Origin: Gemmatimonadaceae bacterium
GTDB taxonomy: Bacteria; Gemmatimonadota; Gemmatimonadetes; Gemmatimonadales; Gemmatimonadaceae
Direction: 5' to 3'
Length of the DNA stretch: 64,000 nucleotides
Assembly (NCBI GenBank): GCA_020851035.1
Contig: JADZDM010000021.1
Span: forward strand, 558,001 to 622,000
Every line of letters begins with the position of its first letter. Position 1 is the stretch's first letter. The position numbers and the translations under genes were made by a program. The notes below the pieces were generated by a model, which was not told the DNA's origin, searched no databases, and worked only from the letters and a program-made list of their open reading frames with translations. Positions 34,624 through 42,196 of this stretch are shown one piece after another.

Positions 34624-34855
34624 GCTTTGACGCAAAGGCGCAAAGGGGCGCGAAGGACGCAAAGAAGTGCCTGTGACAGAGGCCCCGGTGCGCGGAGCGA
34701 TCCTCCCTGCGCATCGGGGCCTCGTCAATGCTTTGGGAACGGCAACAGCCACCGCAGTTTCCCCTCAACTCCTTCGTTTCGAGTGCAAGCGACCGCTGGA
34801 CAGCGCACCGACCTCTTTGGATCCTTCGCGTCCCTTTGCGCCTTTGCGTCAAAGC
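34624..34855. mobile_element. MITE-like element: 45-bp inverted arms around a 142-bp core
   Basis: The left arm (34624-34668, starting GCTTTGACGCAAAGGCGCAA) and right arm (34811-34855) are inverted copies differing at only a few positions over 45 bp. The arms consist of CGCAAAGG-type units. Outside the arms both flanks carry a short AACTGCGA / TCGCAGTT match, on the left inside a tandem GAACTGC run (34593-34620). The core contains a strong hairpin (34679-34723). No transposase frame is present, so this would be a non-autonomous element or an intergenic repeat family. CGCAAAGG-rich repeats are known from several bacterial genomes; the class here is inference. Confidence 0.6.
34679..34723. terminator. 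Strong hairpin, probable bidirectional terminator
   Basis: GAGGCCCCGGTGCGC (34679-34693) pairs with GCGCATCGGGGCCTC (34709-34723): 15 bp with one G-U pair and a 15-nt loop that can add GGAG/CTCC pairs. It sits between the convergent PQQ dehydrogenase and NHL genes. There is no adjacent T-run, so termination would rely on stem strength or Rho. Confidence 0.6.
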
Positions 34856-34869
34856 TGTTGCTGTCGCAG

Positions 34870-35958
34870 TTACGGCGCCCGCTCGTATCGCTTGAGCGCG
34901 CGCGGGCCGACTTCGGCGCCGTAGATCACGCCGCTGCGCGACACCGCGACCCCTTCAGCCGCGCTGGTGTTGCGCGTCTGGGCGACGGGATCGGGGATGA
35001 ACATCGTCACAGCGCCCGTGCGTGCGCTGCCGATGCGGATGCCACGCTGCCACTCGGGACGCGCGGGCTCGATGGAGCCCGACTCGGAGTCGGCCGCGTA
35101 CAGCACGTCGTTCGCGTCGATGAACAACCCGCTGATGCGTGAGAACTGCAGCCACGTGTCCAGCAGCCGGCCGTCCTGCGAATAGATCTGCAGGCGGTTG
35201 TTGCCGCGATCCGCCACGAACAGGCGGCCCTGCGAGTCCATCGCCAGCGCGTGCGGCTGGTCGAACTCACCGACGCCGGTGCCCTTCCGCCCCCAGCTCG
35301 TGAGGAACCGGCCGGTGCGGTCGAACTTGAGCACGCGTGCGTTGGCGTCAGGCCCCGAGGCATGGCCCTCGACCACGAAGATGTCGCCGTTCGGCGCCGT
35401 GTGGACGGCGTTCGGCTGGAAGAAGTAGCCCGGCTCGCGCGCTCCGCCGTCGGTGCCAAGGCGCAGCAGCAGCTCGCCGCGCGGCGAGAACTTCAGCACC
35501 TGGTGCCCGAACACCCGTGACGGCATCGGTGGCGCCGGCGTGCCCGCCGGGGCGTTGCGCGGCACCACCGCCTTGTTGTCGCGCCCGTCCACGATCCAGA
35601 CGTTGCCGTCACGGTCCACATGGATGCCGTGCGGCCAGTTCACCATCCCCTTCCCGAACGACCGCACCAGCGTCCCGTTGCGGTCGAAGAGCAGCACGGG
35701 ATCGAGGTCCGATCCCACGCAGCTGTTCTGCCCGCAGCGCTCGGCCACCCACACGCTCTCGCCATCTTTGTCGATCGCGACGGCACTGGTGCTGCCCCAG
35801 GTGCGTCCCGCCGGCATCTTCGCCCACCCCTCGACGGTGCGATAGGGGTTGGGAAACTCGTTCTGCGGTGCGGCGGCGCCCTGCGCCCCAGCGGCACGCG
35901 GTGTCGCGCATGCCAGCAGCAGCGTCGCGACGAGACCTGCCCGAAGGATCTGCATCAT
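34870..35958 (-). CDS. Exported NHL-repeat propeller protein
   Basis: A 362-residue protein with signal peptide MMQILRAGLVATLLLACATP cleaved near AGA. NHL blades follow: SAVAIDKDGESVWVAERCG, PHGIHVDRDGNVWIVDGRDN, QPNAVHTAPNGDIFVVEGHA, QPHALAMDSQGRLFVADRGN, SGLFIDANDVLYAADSES and GVAVSRSGVIYGAEVGPRAL. It belongs to the same broad family as the protein at 29166-30365. The first ATG (35958) overlaps the stop of the upstream flavoenzyme gene by 4 bases, so the two are translationally coupled and probably act in the same periplasmic pathway. The peptidyl-hydroxyglycine-lyase-like label common for such proteins is unproven. Confidence 0.87.
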   Translation of the reverse strand: MMQILRAGLVATLLLACATPRAAGAQGAAAPQNEFPNPYRTVEGWAKMPAGRTWGSTSAVAIDKDGESVWVAERCGQNSCVGSDLDPVLLFDRNGTLVRSFGKGMVNWPHGIHVDRDGNVWIVDGRDNKAVVPRNAPAGTPAPPMPSRVFGHQVLKFSPRGELLLRLGTDGGAREPGYFFQPNAVHTAPNGDIFVVEGHASGPDANARVLKFDRTGRFLTSWGRKGTGVGEFDQPHALAMDSQGRLFVADRGNNRLQIYSQDGRLLDTWLQFSRISGLFIDANDVLYAADSESGSIEPARPEWQRGIRIGSARTGAVTMFIPDPVAQTRNTSAAEGVAVSRSGVIYGAEVGPRALKRYERAP

Positions 35959-37391
35959 TCCCACTCCCGCCGCGGCTGGCCAGGCAACGTCGGCTCGTAC
36001 TCCTTCTCCGGCCACCTGAACGCCGCCGCGATCACCGGGTCACCGGCATCACCCGTCACCCGCTTCGCGATGTACTCGCCCAGCACGATCGAGAACTTGA
36101 ACCCCTCCGCCTGGCCCAGCCCGGCGATCCAGGCGTTGTCGGCCCCGGGCACGTGGTCCACGATGAAGTTGCGGTTCACGCTGCTCTCGTAGTGGCAGGC
36201 GCGCGTGGCCAGCAGCGGGGCGTCGGCCATCGCAGGGAAGTACTTCTGCAGCACGCGGCGCGAGCCGTCGATGCGCTCCTGGTTCGACCAGCGCGAGCTG
36301 AGGTCGGGATCCTGCTGACGCGGGTCGGGGGAGGCCTGCGGCGGCGGGGGCGGGGGCGGCGTGTCGTCGTCACCTGCGGCGCGCGGCGGCGGCGGCGGCG
36401 CGATCGAGCCGCGCACCCGGAAGCCGAAGCTGTCCGCCGGCAGCGACGCCCACCCGGTCACGCCCGGCACGTTCCAGCTCGGGATGTTCGGCGCGCTGAA
36501 GCGCTCGTCGTTCACCGGCGCCCCGAAGTAACACACGTGGCCCATCGGCACCCGCATCCGGTTCTTCATCGCCACCGGCAGCACCTTCTCCATCCACGGC
36601 CCGCAACAAAAGACATATGAGTCTGCTGTCAACTTCGTGCCGTCGGCCAGCGTGACCCCGTCCATCCGGCCGCCCGACACCGCGCCCGGCGTCACCCGCC
36701 CGATGCGGAACCCCACCCCCGCATCCCGGCCGATCGCCACCGCCGCCTGCACCGCGTCCCGCGACCGCGCCACGCCGGCATCCGGCTCGTACAGCACCAC
36801 CTGGTGCCCCGCCGACGCAATTTGCGGCCACCGGCGCGTCGCCTCCTCGGCCGACAGTGTCTCGAACCGCACCCCCTGCGCCGTCCACAGCTCCTGCGTG
36901 CGCGTGGTGAACGCCTCCGGCTTCTCGCGCAGGATCACGTCGCCGGTGGTGTAGTAGAAGCGCGTGCCGAACCGCCGCCCGTGCTCCGCATCGAACTCCC
37001 GCCACTTGCGGATGCTCCGCCGCGCCCAGTCGGTCCACAGCTCGGGCGTCACCGTGCGATCACCATACGACGAGCGGATGCCGCGCGTCTCGTCACCACT
37101 CGTCGCGCGCGAGTTCGCCGCGCCGTACTGGTCCACCAGCGTCACCCGGTGGCCGGCGCGGCGCAGGTTCAGGGCAGTGAAGGCGCCCCACGCCCCCGCA
37201 CCCACCACGATCACGTGGCTCGAGGCGCGGGCACGTCCGGCGCCCATCGTCGTGGCGGGCGCCGGGCCCGCCGCCGCGCCGGCGGTCGCCGGCAGTCCAC
37301 CGGCCAGCAGTGCGCCGGTGCCGAGTCCGGCAAGGCGAAGGAAGTCGCGGCGCGGCACGGGCGTGCCGAGCGGGTCATGGGCGTCCGACAT
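35955..37391 (-). CDS. Tat-exported FAD-dependent amine/amino-acid oxidase (sarcosine-oxidase-like)
   Basis: A 478-residue flavoprotein. The twin-arginine signal PRRDFLRLAGLGTGALLAGG (Arg14-Arg15) indicates export as a folded protein. The FAD site is VIVVGAGAWGAFTALNLRRA. SRATSGDETRGIRSSYGD matches the S-S-x-G-x-T-R-x-I-R motif of monomeric sarcosine oxidase / N-methyltryptophan oxidase. Cys399 in TRACHYESSVNRNFIVD aligns with the Cys that holds FAD covalently in that family. The end, EGFKFSIVLGEYIAKRV, matches the family's G-F-K-F-A-P motif. These enzymes oxidise secondary or primary amines to imines. An insertion around residues 320-352 is unusually rich in Pro and Asp (PPPPP and PPPPPPP runs), probably a surface loop. 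It is coupled to the NHL gene and divergent from a cytochrome c and a RidA gene. Confidence 0.9.
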   Translation of the reverse strand: MSDAHDPLGTPVPRRDFLRLAGLGTGALLAGGLPATAGAAAGPAPATTMGAGRARASSHVIVVGAGAWGAFTALNLRRAGHRVTLVDQYGAANSRATSGDETRGIRSSYGDRTVTPELWTDWARRSIRKWREFDAEHGRRFGTRFYYTTGDVILREKPEAFTTRTQELWTAQGVRFETLSAEEATRRWPQIASAGHQVVLYEPDAGVARSRDAVQAAVAIGRDAGVGFRIGRVTPGAVSGGRMDGVTLADGTKLTADSYVFCCGPWMEKVLPVAMKNRMRVPMGHVCYFGAPVNDERFSAPNIPSWNVPGVTGWASLPADSFGFRVRGSIAPPPPPRAAGDDDTPPPPPPPQASPDPRQQDPDLSSRWSNQERIDGSRRVLQKYFPAMADAPLLATRACHYESSVNRNFIVDHVPGADNAWIAGLGQAEGFKFSIVLGEYIAKRVTGDAGDPVIAAAFRWPEKEYEPTLPGQPRREWE

Positions 37392-37541
37392 CGCAGGCGG
37401 GTCCTTGGCTGGAGTGCGCGGTACGGCGGAAAGACCTCCGGCTGGCAAGCTCGCCTGCAAGGAAGGGCTGCGCAATCAGACACCGAGGCGCACGCGGCGT
37501 GGCCTTGCCCGCTGTGGAGACCCGCTCCAGCTTCCGGCCCG

Positions 37542-37976
37542 ATGCCTCCGCGCCGCACCTCCCGACTGCTGCTTGCCACGGTCTCGCTCGCCCTGCTGCC
37601 CGCGATCGCCCGGGCGCAGGATGCGCAGGCCGACGCCGACTCGCTCGCCGCGGCCGCCGCACGACAGCTCGATGTCGGTGAACAGTGGTTCCGCTCGGTG
37701 TGCATGGAGTGTCACGCCACCGGCAACCTCACCAACCCCGACTTCCGGCTCGCCTGGCGCGGCAAGAGTGCATTCGACCTCTTCGAGCGCATCCGCTCGA
37801 CCATGCCCCAGAACAAGCCGGGCACGCTCACGCAGGGCACCTACGCGTCGATCGTCGCCTACCTGATGAAGGTGAACGGACTGCCGGTCGGCACGCGACG
37901 CGTCTCGTCCGACAGCACGGCCCTCGCCTCGATCCTGCTCGCCTTCCCCGCCGCCGCCGGCACCGACCACCGCTGA
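37542..37976 (+). CDS. Exported mono-haem cytochrome c
   Basis: A 144-residue protein with signal peptide SRLLLATVSLALLPAIARA. One haem motif, CMECH, in WFRSVCMECHATGN; the likely axial Met lies in RSTMPQNKPGTL. It shares the framework of the cytochrome at 31891-32358 (F-R-x-x-W-x-G-K-S, M-P-x-N-x-P, N-G-x-P-x-G), so the two are paralogues serving different dehydrogenase units. It is divergent from the flavoenzyme gene (150-bp gap) and 12 bp ahead of the ridA-like gene. It could accept electrons from the flavoenzyme, or oxygen could do so; sequence cannot decide. Confidence 0.88.
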   Translation: MPPRRTSRLLLATVSLALLPAIARAQDAQADADSLAAAAARQLDVGEQWFRSVCMECHATGNLTNPDFRLAWRGKSAFDLFERIRSTMPQNKPGTLTQGTYASIVAYLMKVNGLPVGTRRVSSDSTALASILLAFPAAAGTDHR

Positions 37977-37988
37977 CCACGAGGCCCC

Positions 37989-38435
37989 ATGCACCGTTCC
38001 ACGTTCTCCTCCATCCGTCGTGCTGCCGTCATCGCCGCCGTCATCGCCCTCGGCGCGGCGCCGGCTCGCGCCCAGGCGCGGGAGGCCATCGGCCCGCCAT
38101 CACCGATCCTCTCCCAGGCCATCCGCGTCGGCAACATGGTCTACGCCGCCGGCCAGCTCCCCTCTCGCGGCACCGACACCACCATCCAGGCCCAGACCCG
38201 CTCCACGCTCGAGAACATCAAGCGGGTCTTCGAGTCGGCCGGCACCACCATGGCCCACGCCACCAAGTGCACGGTGTTCATCATCGACGGTGCCGACTTC
38301 GCCGGCATGAACGAGGTCTATCGCACCTTCTGGACGTCGGCCCCGCCCGCGCGCACCACGGTCATCGTGAAGGGCCTCGTCGTCCCGGGCGCCAAGCTCG
38401 AGATCGAGTGCAACGCGGCCATGCCCACCCCCTGA
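37989..38435 (+). CDS. RidA-family imine deaminase with signal peptide
   Basis: A 148-residue protein. Residues 1-29 form a signal peptide (RRAAVIAAVIALGAAPARAQ). The rest is a RidA/YjgF domain: SQAIRVGNMVYAAGQLPSRG, TLENIKRVFESAGTTMAHAT (helix), KCTVFIIDGADFAGMNEVYR and the C-terminal ARTTVIVKGLVVPGAKLEIECNA. The Arg that binds the substrate carboxylate in active RidA (in P-A-R-x-x-V) is present in PPARTTVIV. RidA enzymes hydrolyse reactive enamines/imines to keto acids and ammonia and are usually cytoplasmic; the signal peptide is unusual. Its place beside a Tat-exported imine-producing oxidase suggests it works in the periplasm on that enzyme's product. Confidence 0.9.
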   Translation: MHRSTFSSIRRAAVIAAVIALGAAPARAQAREAIGPPSPILSQAIRVGNMVYAAGQLPSRGTDTTIQAQTRSTLENIKRVFESAGTTMAHATKCTVFIIDGADFAGMNEVYRTFWTSAPPARTTVIVKGLVVPGAKLEIECNAAMPTP

Positions 38436-38459
38436 CCGCCGGCCGCACGCCGCGCGCGA

Positions 38460-39707
38460 TCAGGACGCAGTCGCGCGCGGCGCCGGTTCCGCCGGACCAC
38501 TGGCCACCGCAGCCGCAACGAGGTGCGCGGTCACGTTCGCCGTCGTCTTGAAGATGTCGGGGATCACGTCCACCGCGATCAGGATCCCCACCGCCTGCGC
38601 CGGCAAGCCGAGGCCCACCAGCACCGGCGCGAGGATGAACAGGCTGCCGGACGGGATGCCGGGCACGCTGAAGCTCAGCAGCGTACTGGTCACGATCACC
38701 AGGCCAAGCGTCACCACGCTCACCTCGACGCCATAGAGCTTTCCGAGGAAGATCACGCCGACCACCCAGGCCATCGGCACGTTCACGCGGAAGATCGACA
38801 CCGCGAGCGGCAGCACGAAGCCGCTCGCCGTGGCATCGAGACCCAGCTTCTCCTGTGCCGCACGGATCATCAGCGGCAGCGCGCCCAGCGACGACCGCGA
38901 TCCCGCCGCGAGTGCCTGCGCCGGTGCCGCCGCCGCGAGGAAGCGGCGCAGCGGCATTCCCACCGCCAGCATCACCGCCGGATAGAGCAGCAGCGTGAAC
39001 ACCACCAGCACCAGCGACAGCGTCGCGATGTAGCGCGCCAGCGCACCCACGCTCGACACACCGAGCCGTGCGCCGAGCGCGAACGTGAGTGCGAACACGC
39101 CCAGCGGCGCCACCGCCACCACCCAGCCCACCACCACCAGCAACGCGTCGGCAATGCCGCGGCAGAGCGTGATCACCGCCGCGCGCCGGTCTGCCGCGAT
39201 CCGCTTCACGCCGAAGCCCAGTGCGAGCGCGAACACCACCAGCGGCAGCAACGCGCCATCGGCCGCCGCCTTCACCGGGTTCGACGGGACGATCTCCATG
39301 ATCCGCTGTCCCAGCGTCGGCACTGTCGGCGTGCGTCCCGCCGGCGCCGCCGTCTCACGCACCCGCGCTGCCACGTCGGCCGGCAGCACGAAGTCGGCGA
39401 ACGCCAGCTCACCGATCACCAGCGCCAGCACGCCGCCCGCCACCAGCAGCACCACGAACACCGCGAAGGCCCGGCCCATCGCGCGACGCAGGTCGGCCGT
39501 GGCCGCGGTGTCGGCCACCGACGCAATCGTCAGTGCGGTCACCAGCGGGATCACGGTCATGCGGATGGCGTTGGTCCAGAGCGTGCCGACCACGTCCGCC
39601 ACCGCCACCAGCGTCGACGAGGCACCACCGGCCCCGCAGGCAACGAGCATGCCGAGGGCAAGGCCGAGGGCCAGGGCGAGCAGCACGCGGAGGGATGGAC
39701 TGCGCAT
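38460..39707 (-). CDS. Dicarboxylate/amino acid:cation symporter (DAACS family)
   Basis: A 415-residue membrane protein of the GltP/DctA fold. It shows eight or more hydrophobic helices and the reentrant-loop signatures AAGSRSSLGALPLM (the serine-rich HP1 loop), GFVLPLAVSIFRVNVPM (TM7), and SFSVPGIPSGSLFILAPVLV (HP2), followed by DVIPDIFKTTANVTAHLVAA (TM8 with the substrate-binding D-x-x-x-T/N pattern). TM8 normally reads D-x-x-R-T-x-x-N: here the Arg/Cys position is Lys (FKTTANV), so substrate choice may differ. It imports glutamate, aspartate or C4-dicarboxylates with Na+ or H+ in known members. It converges with the ridA-like gene 24 bp away. The start at 39707 is chosen over the longer arginine- and tryptophan-rich frame. 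Confidence 0.92.
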   Translation of the reverse strand: MRSPSLRVLLALALGLALGMLVACGAGGASSTLVAVADVVGTLWTNAIRMTVIPLVTALTIASVADTAATADLRRAMGRAFAVFVVLLVAGGVLALVIGELAFADFVLPADVAARVRETAAPAGRTPTVPTLGQRIMEIVPSNPVKAAADGALLPLVVFALALGFGVKRIAADRRAAVITLCRGIADALLVVVGWVVAVAPLGVFALTFALGARLGVSSVGALARYIATLSLVLVVFTLLLYPAVMLAVGMPLRRFLAAAAPAQALAAGSRSSLGALPLMIRAAQEKLGLDATASGFVLPLAVSIFRVNVPMAWVVGVIFLGKLYGVEVSVVTLGLVIVTSTLLSFSVPGIPSGSLFILAPVLVGLGLPAQAVGILIAVDVIPDIFKTTANVTAHLVAAAVASGPAEPAPRATAS

Positions 39708-39768
39708 GGCGGCGGAAACTACGCGGTGTGCCCCTGCCGCAGTGTGCGCGTCCGGCGCGGTCGCGCGA

Positions 39769-40251
39769 TCAGGGCCCCACGATGGCCGGCACCAGCCGCG
39801 CCACCAGCAGGTCCGCATTCCGCCGCGCCACCACGGAGTCGGCGGCGAGGGACCGGATCGTCAGCAGGTCGCCATCGCGCAGCACGATCACCGTGTGTGC
39901 GTACTGCTCGCCGAAGCGGTAGCTGCTCATCCATCCCACCGCCGGCGCCACACGCACCGCCTCGATGCGGCAGGACGGTGACCGCGACCGGCACACCGCC
40001 TCGAGGTCCGCCATCGTCGTCGTGCCAGCGCGCACGCGACCCTCGGTGCCGTCATCCTGCCGTCCGAGCCGCACGTCGAGCATCGGTGCACCGGCACACT
40101 CGGCGCAGAGCATCGTGAGGCGCGCCGGCTCCGTGCGCGCCACGTACCCTGCCCCGAGCTGCGCGGCGGGATCGAAGCCGGCCTGCGTCAGGTCGTGGAT
40201 GGCGAAGCCGGTCCACAGGAGGAAGGCGGCGGTGCGCAGCAGCAACGGCAT
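39769..40251 (-). CDS. Hypothetical protein with N-terminal membrane anchor, 160 aa
   Basis: Not recognised. An N-terminal hydrophobic segment (PLLLRTAAFLLWTGFAIHDL) is probably an uncleaved anchor or signal. The rest is soluble, with a C-A-E-C pair (LTMLCAECAGAPMLDVRLG), a central CRSRSPSCRIEAVRV and a C-terminal RSLAADSVVARRNADLLVARL. The four Cys suggest disulfides in the periplasm. It lies between the porin and the symporter genes on the same strand (gaps of 105 and 61 bp), so the three may be co-transcribed. Confidence 0.7.
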   Translation of the reverse strand: MPLLLRTAAFLLWTGFAIHDLTQAGFDPAAQLGAGYVARTEPARLTMLCAECAGAPMLDVRLGRQDDGTEGRVRAGTTTMADLEAVCRSRSPSCRIEAVRVAPAVGWMSSYRFGEQYAHTVIVLRDGDLLTIRSLAADSVVARRNADLLVARLVPAIVGP

Positions 40252-40356
40252 GGCAGGTGTCGTCGACGGTCAGGGCAGGTGCGGGACGCGGACCCGTGCG
40301 GACACCTGATGATAGCGTGCCGCACCGCACCTGTCCCGGCCGCCCGCGGGCAGCAC

Positions 40357-41592
40357 TCAGTAGTTGAACTGCGCCTGCAGCCGCAGCAGCCGTCCGCGCT
40401 GCGTGTTGGCCTGCCGCTGGAAGTCCTCGAAGCGACGGTCACCCCAGTACATCTCCGCCGTCAGCTCGAACGCCGGTGACGGCTGCCACTCCACCCCGGC
40501 CTCCACGTCACGCACGCGGTAGCTGCGGGCATCGCGCTCCTGCTTCTTGCCGCCGTCGTACACCTGGTAGCGCACGAACGGGAAGAAGAGCTGCGTCCCC
40601 GACCGCACACGGTAGGTCGCGGTCACGAATCCCCCGCGCAGCCGGCGCGTCTCGATGCTGTCGGTGGCAGGATTGAACTCGGGACCGCGCCCGGCATTCC
40701 ACTCGGCCAGCACCCCGAACGGCTGCGGCGCGATCGACAGTGATGCCACCATGCGCTCGTCACGGTAGTTCCAGTCGCGGCGGCCCTTCACGCCCGTGCT
40801 GCGCTGGTCGGCGGTCACGACGTACCGGCCGGTGTAGGCGGCCACCGCAGGCTCGATCACCTGGTGCCCGGCGCGGAGCGGGTATGCCACCCGCGCCACG
40901 ACATGCTGCCCGTTGTTCGCCTCGGCACGGTTCGCGGTCTGCCCGTTGAACACGCCGAGCGCCAGCACACCGTAGTCGCCGCTTCCCTTCAACCCCTCGC
41001 TCACCAGCGTGCGCAGTCGCTCACGCACCCGCGCCGGCGCCCAGTAGACGAACGCACCGAGGTCCCGCTCGTTCGCGCTGGCGCTGTTCGTCGCATCGGC
41101 GCGGTCCAGCGGCAGCCGGTTCTGGCTGCTCTGCATGTTTTCGTAGCCGAACGGCACCTTGCTCTGGCCGATGCGCACGCGGAACTCGTTGCGGGCATCG
41201 AGGCCGACATCGGCGTACCAGTCGCGGAGCTGGCCGAGATGGTTGGTGGTGCCGGCCGAGCTGGCGAAGTCGGGCTGCAGGTACACGAACACGCGGCGGT
41301 GCACCTGGCCCGAGAAGATGATGCGCGCGCGGCGGATGAACACGCCGCCAAGGTCACCCCAGCTGCGGTCGCACTGCTCGCAGGCCAGTTGCGGGTTCGT
41401 CTCGAGCAGGCGGTTGTAGCGCACCTGTCCGTAGCCGCGCACGCTGATCTTCTCGTACCACGGCCTGGCCGGCGGTGGCGCCGTGCGCGGCACCGAGTCC
41501 TGCGCACCGGATACGGGGGCGGCGGCGAGCGACAGGAGACCAGCGGCTGCCAGAAAACGGCGACAACGAGCGGGGCGGGAGTGTCCTGTCAT
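40357..41592 (-). CDS. Phosphate-selective porin, OprO/OprP family
   Basis: A 411-residue outer-membrane protein. Signal peptide: RFLAAAGLLSLAAAPVSGA. The mature start WYEKISVRGYGQVRYN and later DLGGVFIRRARIIFSGQVHRR, WYADVGLDARNEFRVRIGQS and VPFGYENMQSSQNRLPLDRA match the Porin_O_P family (R-R-A-R, G-Q-x-K-x-P-F-G-x-E). Strands alternate to the end and the chain finishes with QAQFNY, the terminal aromatic needed for outer-membrane insertion. Family members conduct phosphate or polyphosphate under phosphate starvation. The upstream 135 bp carry heptamers of the PhoB-box type in 11-bp steps (41594-41727), consistent with Pho control. ATG at 41592; an upstream GTG (41622) would add ten unlikely residues. 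Confidence 0.9.
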   Translation of the reverse strand: MTGHSRPARCRRFLAAAGLLSLAAAPVSGAQDSVPRTAPPPARPWYEKISVRGYGQVRYNRLLETNPQLACEQCDRSWGDLGGVFIRRARIIFSGQVHRRVFVYLQPDFASSAGTTNHLGQLRDWYADVGLDARNEFRVRIGQSKVPFGYENMQSSQNRLPLDRADATNSASANERDLGAFVYWAPARVRERLRTLVSEGLKGSGDYGVLALGVFNGQTANRAEANNGQHVVARVAYPLRAGHQVIEPAVAAYTGRYVVTADQRSTGVKGRRDWNYRDERMVASLSIAPQPFGVLAEWNAGRGPEFNPATDSIETRRLRGGFVTATYRVRSGTQLFFPFVRYQVYDGGKKQERDARSYRVRDVEAGVEWQPSPAFELTAEMYWGDRRFEDFQRQANTQRGRLLRLQAQFNY

Positions 41593-41593
41593 C

Positions 41594-41611
41594 GTGACAC
41601 AGACGTAACAG
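41594..41611 (-). promoter_or_regulatory. PhoB-box-like direct repeat, copy 1
   Basis: On the minus strand: CTGTTAC, 4 bp, GTGTCAC. This matches the 7-4-7 layout of PhoB boxes (CTGTCAT-N4-CTGTCAT). It ends 1 bp before the porin ATG, so it would overlap the translation start; it could be an extra site or the start codon may lie farther downstream. Confidence 0.45.
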
Positions 41612-41631
41612 GACCGTTGCACGGGCGAAGG

Positions 41632-41671
41632 CTGTCACTGCGCTGTTACCGGGCCGTGACATGACGGCACG
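41632..41671 (+). promoter_or_regulatory. PhoB-box-like tandem repeat (three heptamers), copy 2
   Basis: On the plus strand: CTGTCAC, 4 bp, CTGTTAC, 4 bp, CCGTGAC, 4 bp, CGGCACG (weak). The first three heptamers are on an exact 11-bp period, as in extended Pho boxes. The orientation is opposite to the porin gene. Confidence 0.5.
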
Positions 41672-41709
41672 ACGTTCCGCCCCGATGACACACGCAGACC
41701 GCCGCGGCC

Positions 41710-41727
41710 GTGACACGTTCGTGACAC
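41710..41727 (-). promoter_or_regulatory. PhoB-box-like direct repeat, copy 3
   Basis: On the minus strand: GTGTCAC, 4 bp, GTGTCAC, a perfect direct repeat with PhoB-box spacing. It lies about 120 bp upstream of the porin ATG in the correct orientation, making it the best candidate activator site. Confidence 0.55.
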
Positions 41728-41803
41728 GCGGCGGTGCGCGGCGGGCGGGTCCTGGGTGGAGTGCCGATCGAGGCTACGAGGCCGAGGCCGGCCGGGTCGC
41801 GCG

Positions 41804-42196
41804 TCAGCGCCGTCCCGACCGGAGCGTCCGTTCCAGCCCCCACGCCACGCCGACCCCGACCGCGTAGGCCAGCAGGTCGCGCCCGTCGAAGTCGCTGCCG
41901 AGCACCAGCCGGCCGGCCGCCGTCCGCCGTACGGCGTCCAGCCAGGGGCTGTGCAGGAGCTGGCTGAGCTCCACCGCCGCGCAGACAGCCAGGGCCAGGA
42001 CCGCGCGACGCCCCGGCGACAATCCCGGTGCGAGGGTCCCCATCCCCCAGGCGATCATCATCGCCCAGAGGGCATCCCCGAGCACGTCCCGGACTGCCGG
42101 CGACGTCCCGCCCCCGCGGTGCACCCACAACCCGACCGCCATCGTCAGCACGGCCAGCAGCAGGAATCGCAGTCGGACGGGGAGCGGGTCAGGCAC
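41804..42196 (-). CDS. DUF2809-family membrane protein
   Basis: A 130-residue protein from a GTG start with four predicted helices: RLRFLLLAVLTMAVGLWVH, GDALWAMMIAWGMGTLA, RRAVLALAVCAAVELSQLL and LLAYAVGVGVAWGLERTL. The motifs DALWAMM, AVELSQLLHSPWLDAVRRT and LVLGSDFDGRDLLAYAVG are those of the DUF2809 family, distantly related in layout to VanZ-like proteins. Function unknown. It is upstream of the porin on the same strand, separated by the Pho-box region. Confidence 0.85.
   Translation of the reverse strand: MPDPLPVRLRFLLLAVLTMAVGLWVHRGGGTSPAVRDVLGDALWAMMIAWGMGTLAPGLSPGRRAVLALAVCAAVELSQLLHSPWLDAVRRTAAGRLVLGSDFDGRDLLAYAVGVGVAWGLERTLRSGRR

Noticed and set aside
31243-34752. 1169-codon antisense frame across the cytochrome and PQQ dehydrogenase genes
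   Set aside because: Same cause; low-complexity Gly/Arg/Ala-rich sequence, and the sense strand has recognised enzymes with signal peptides.
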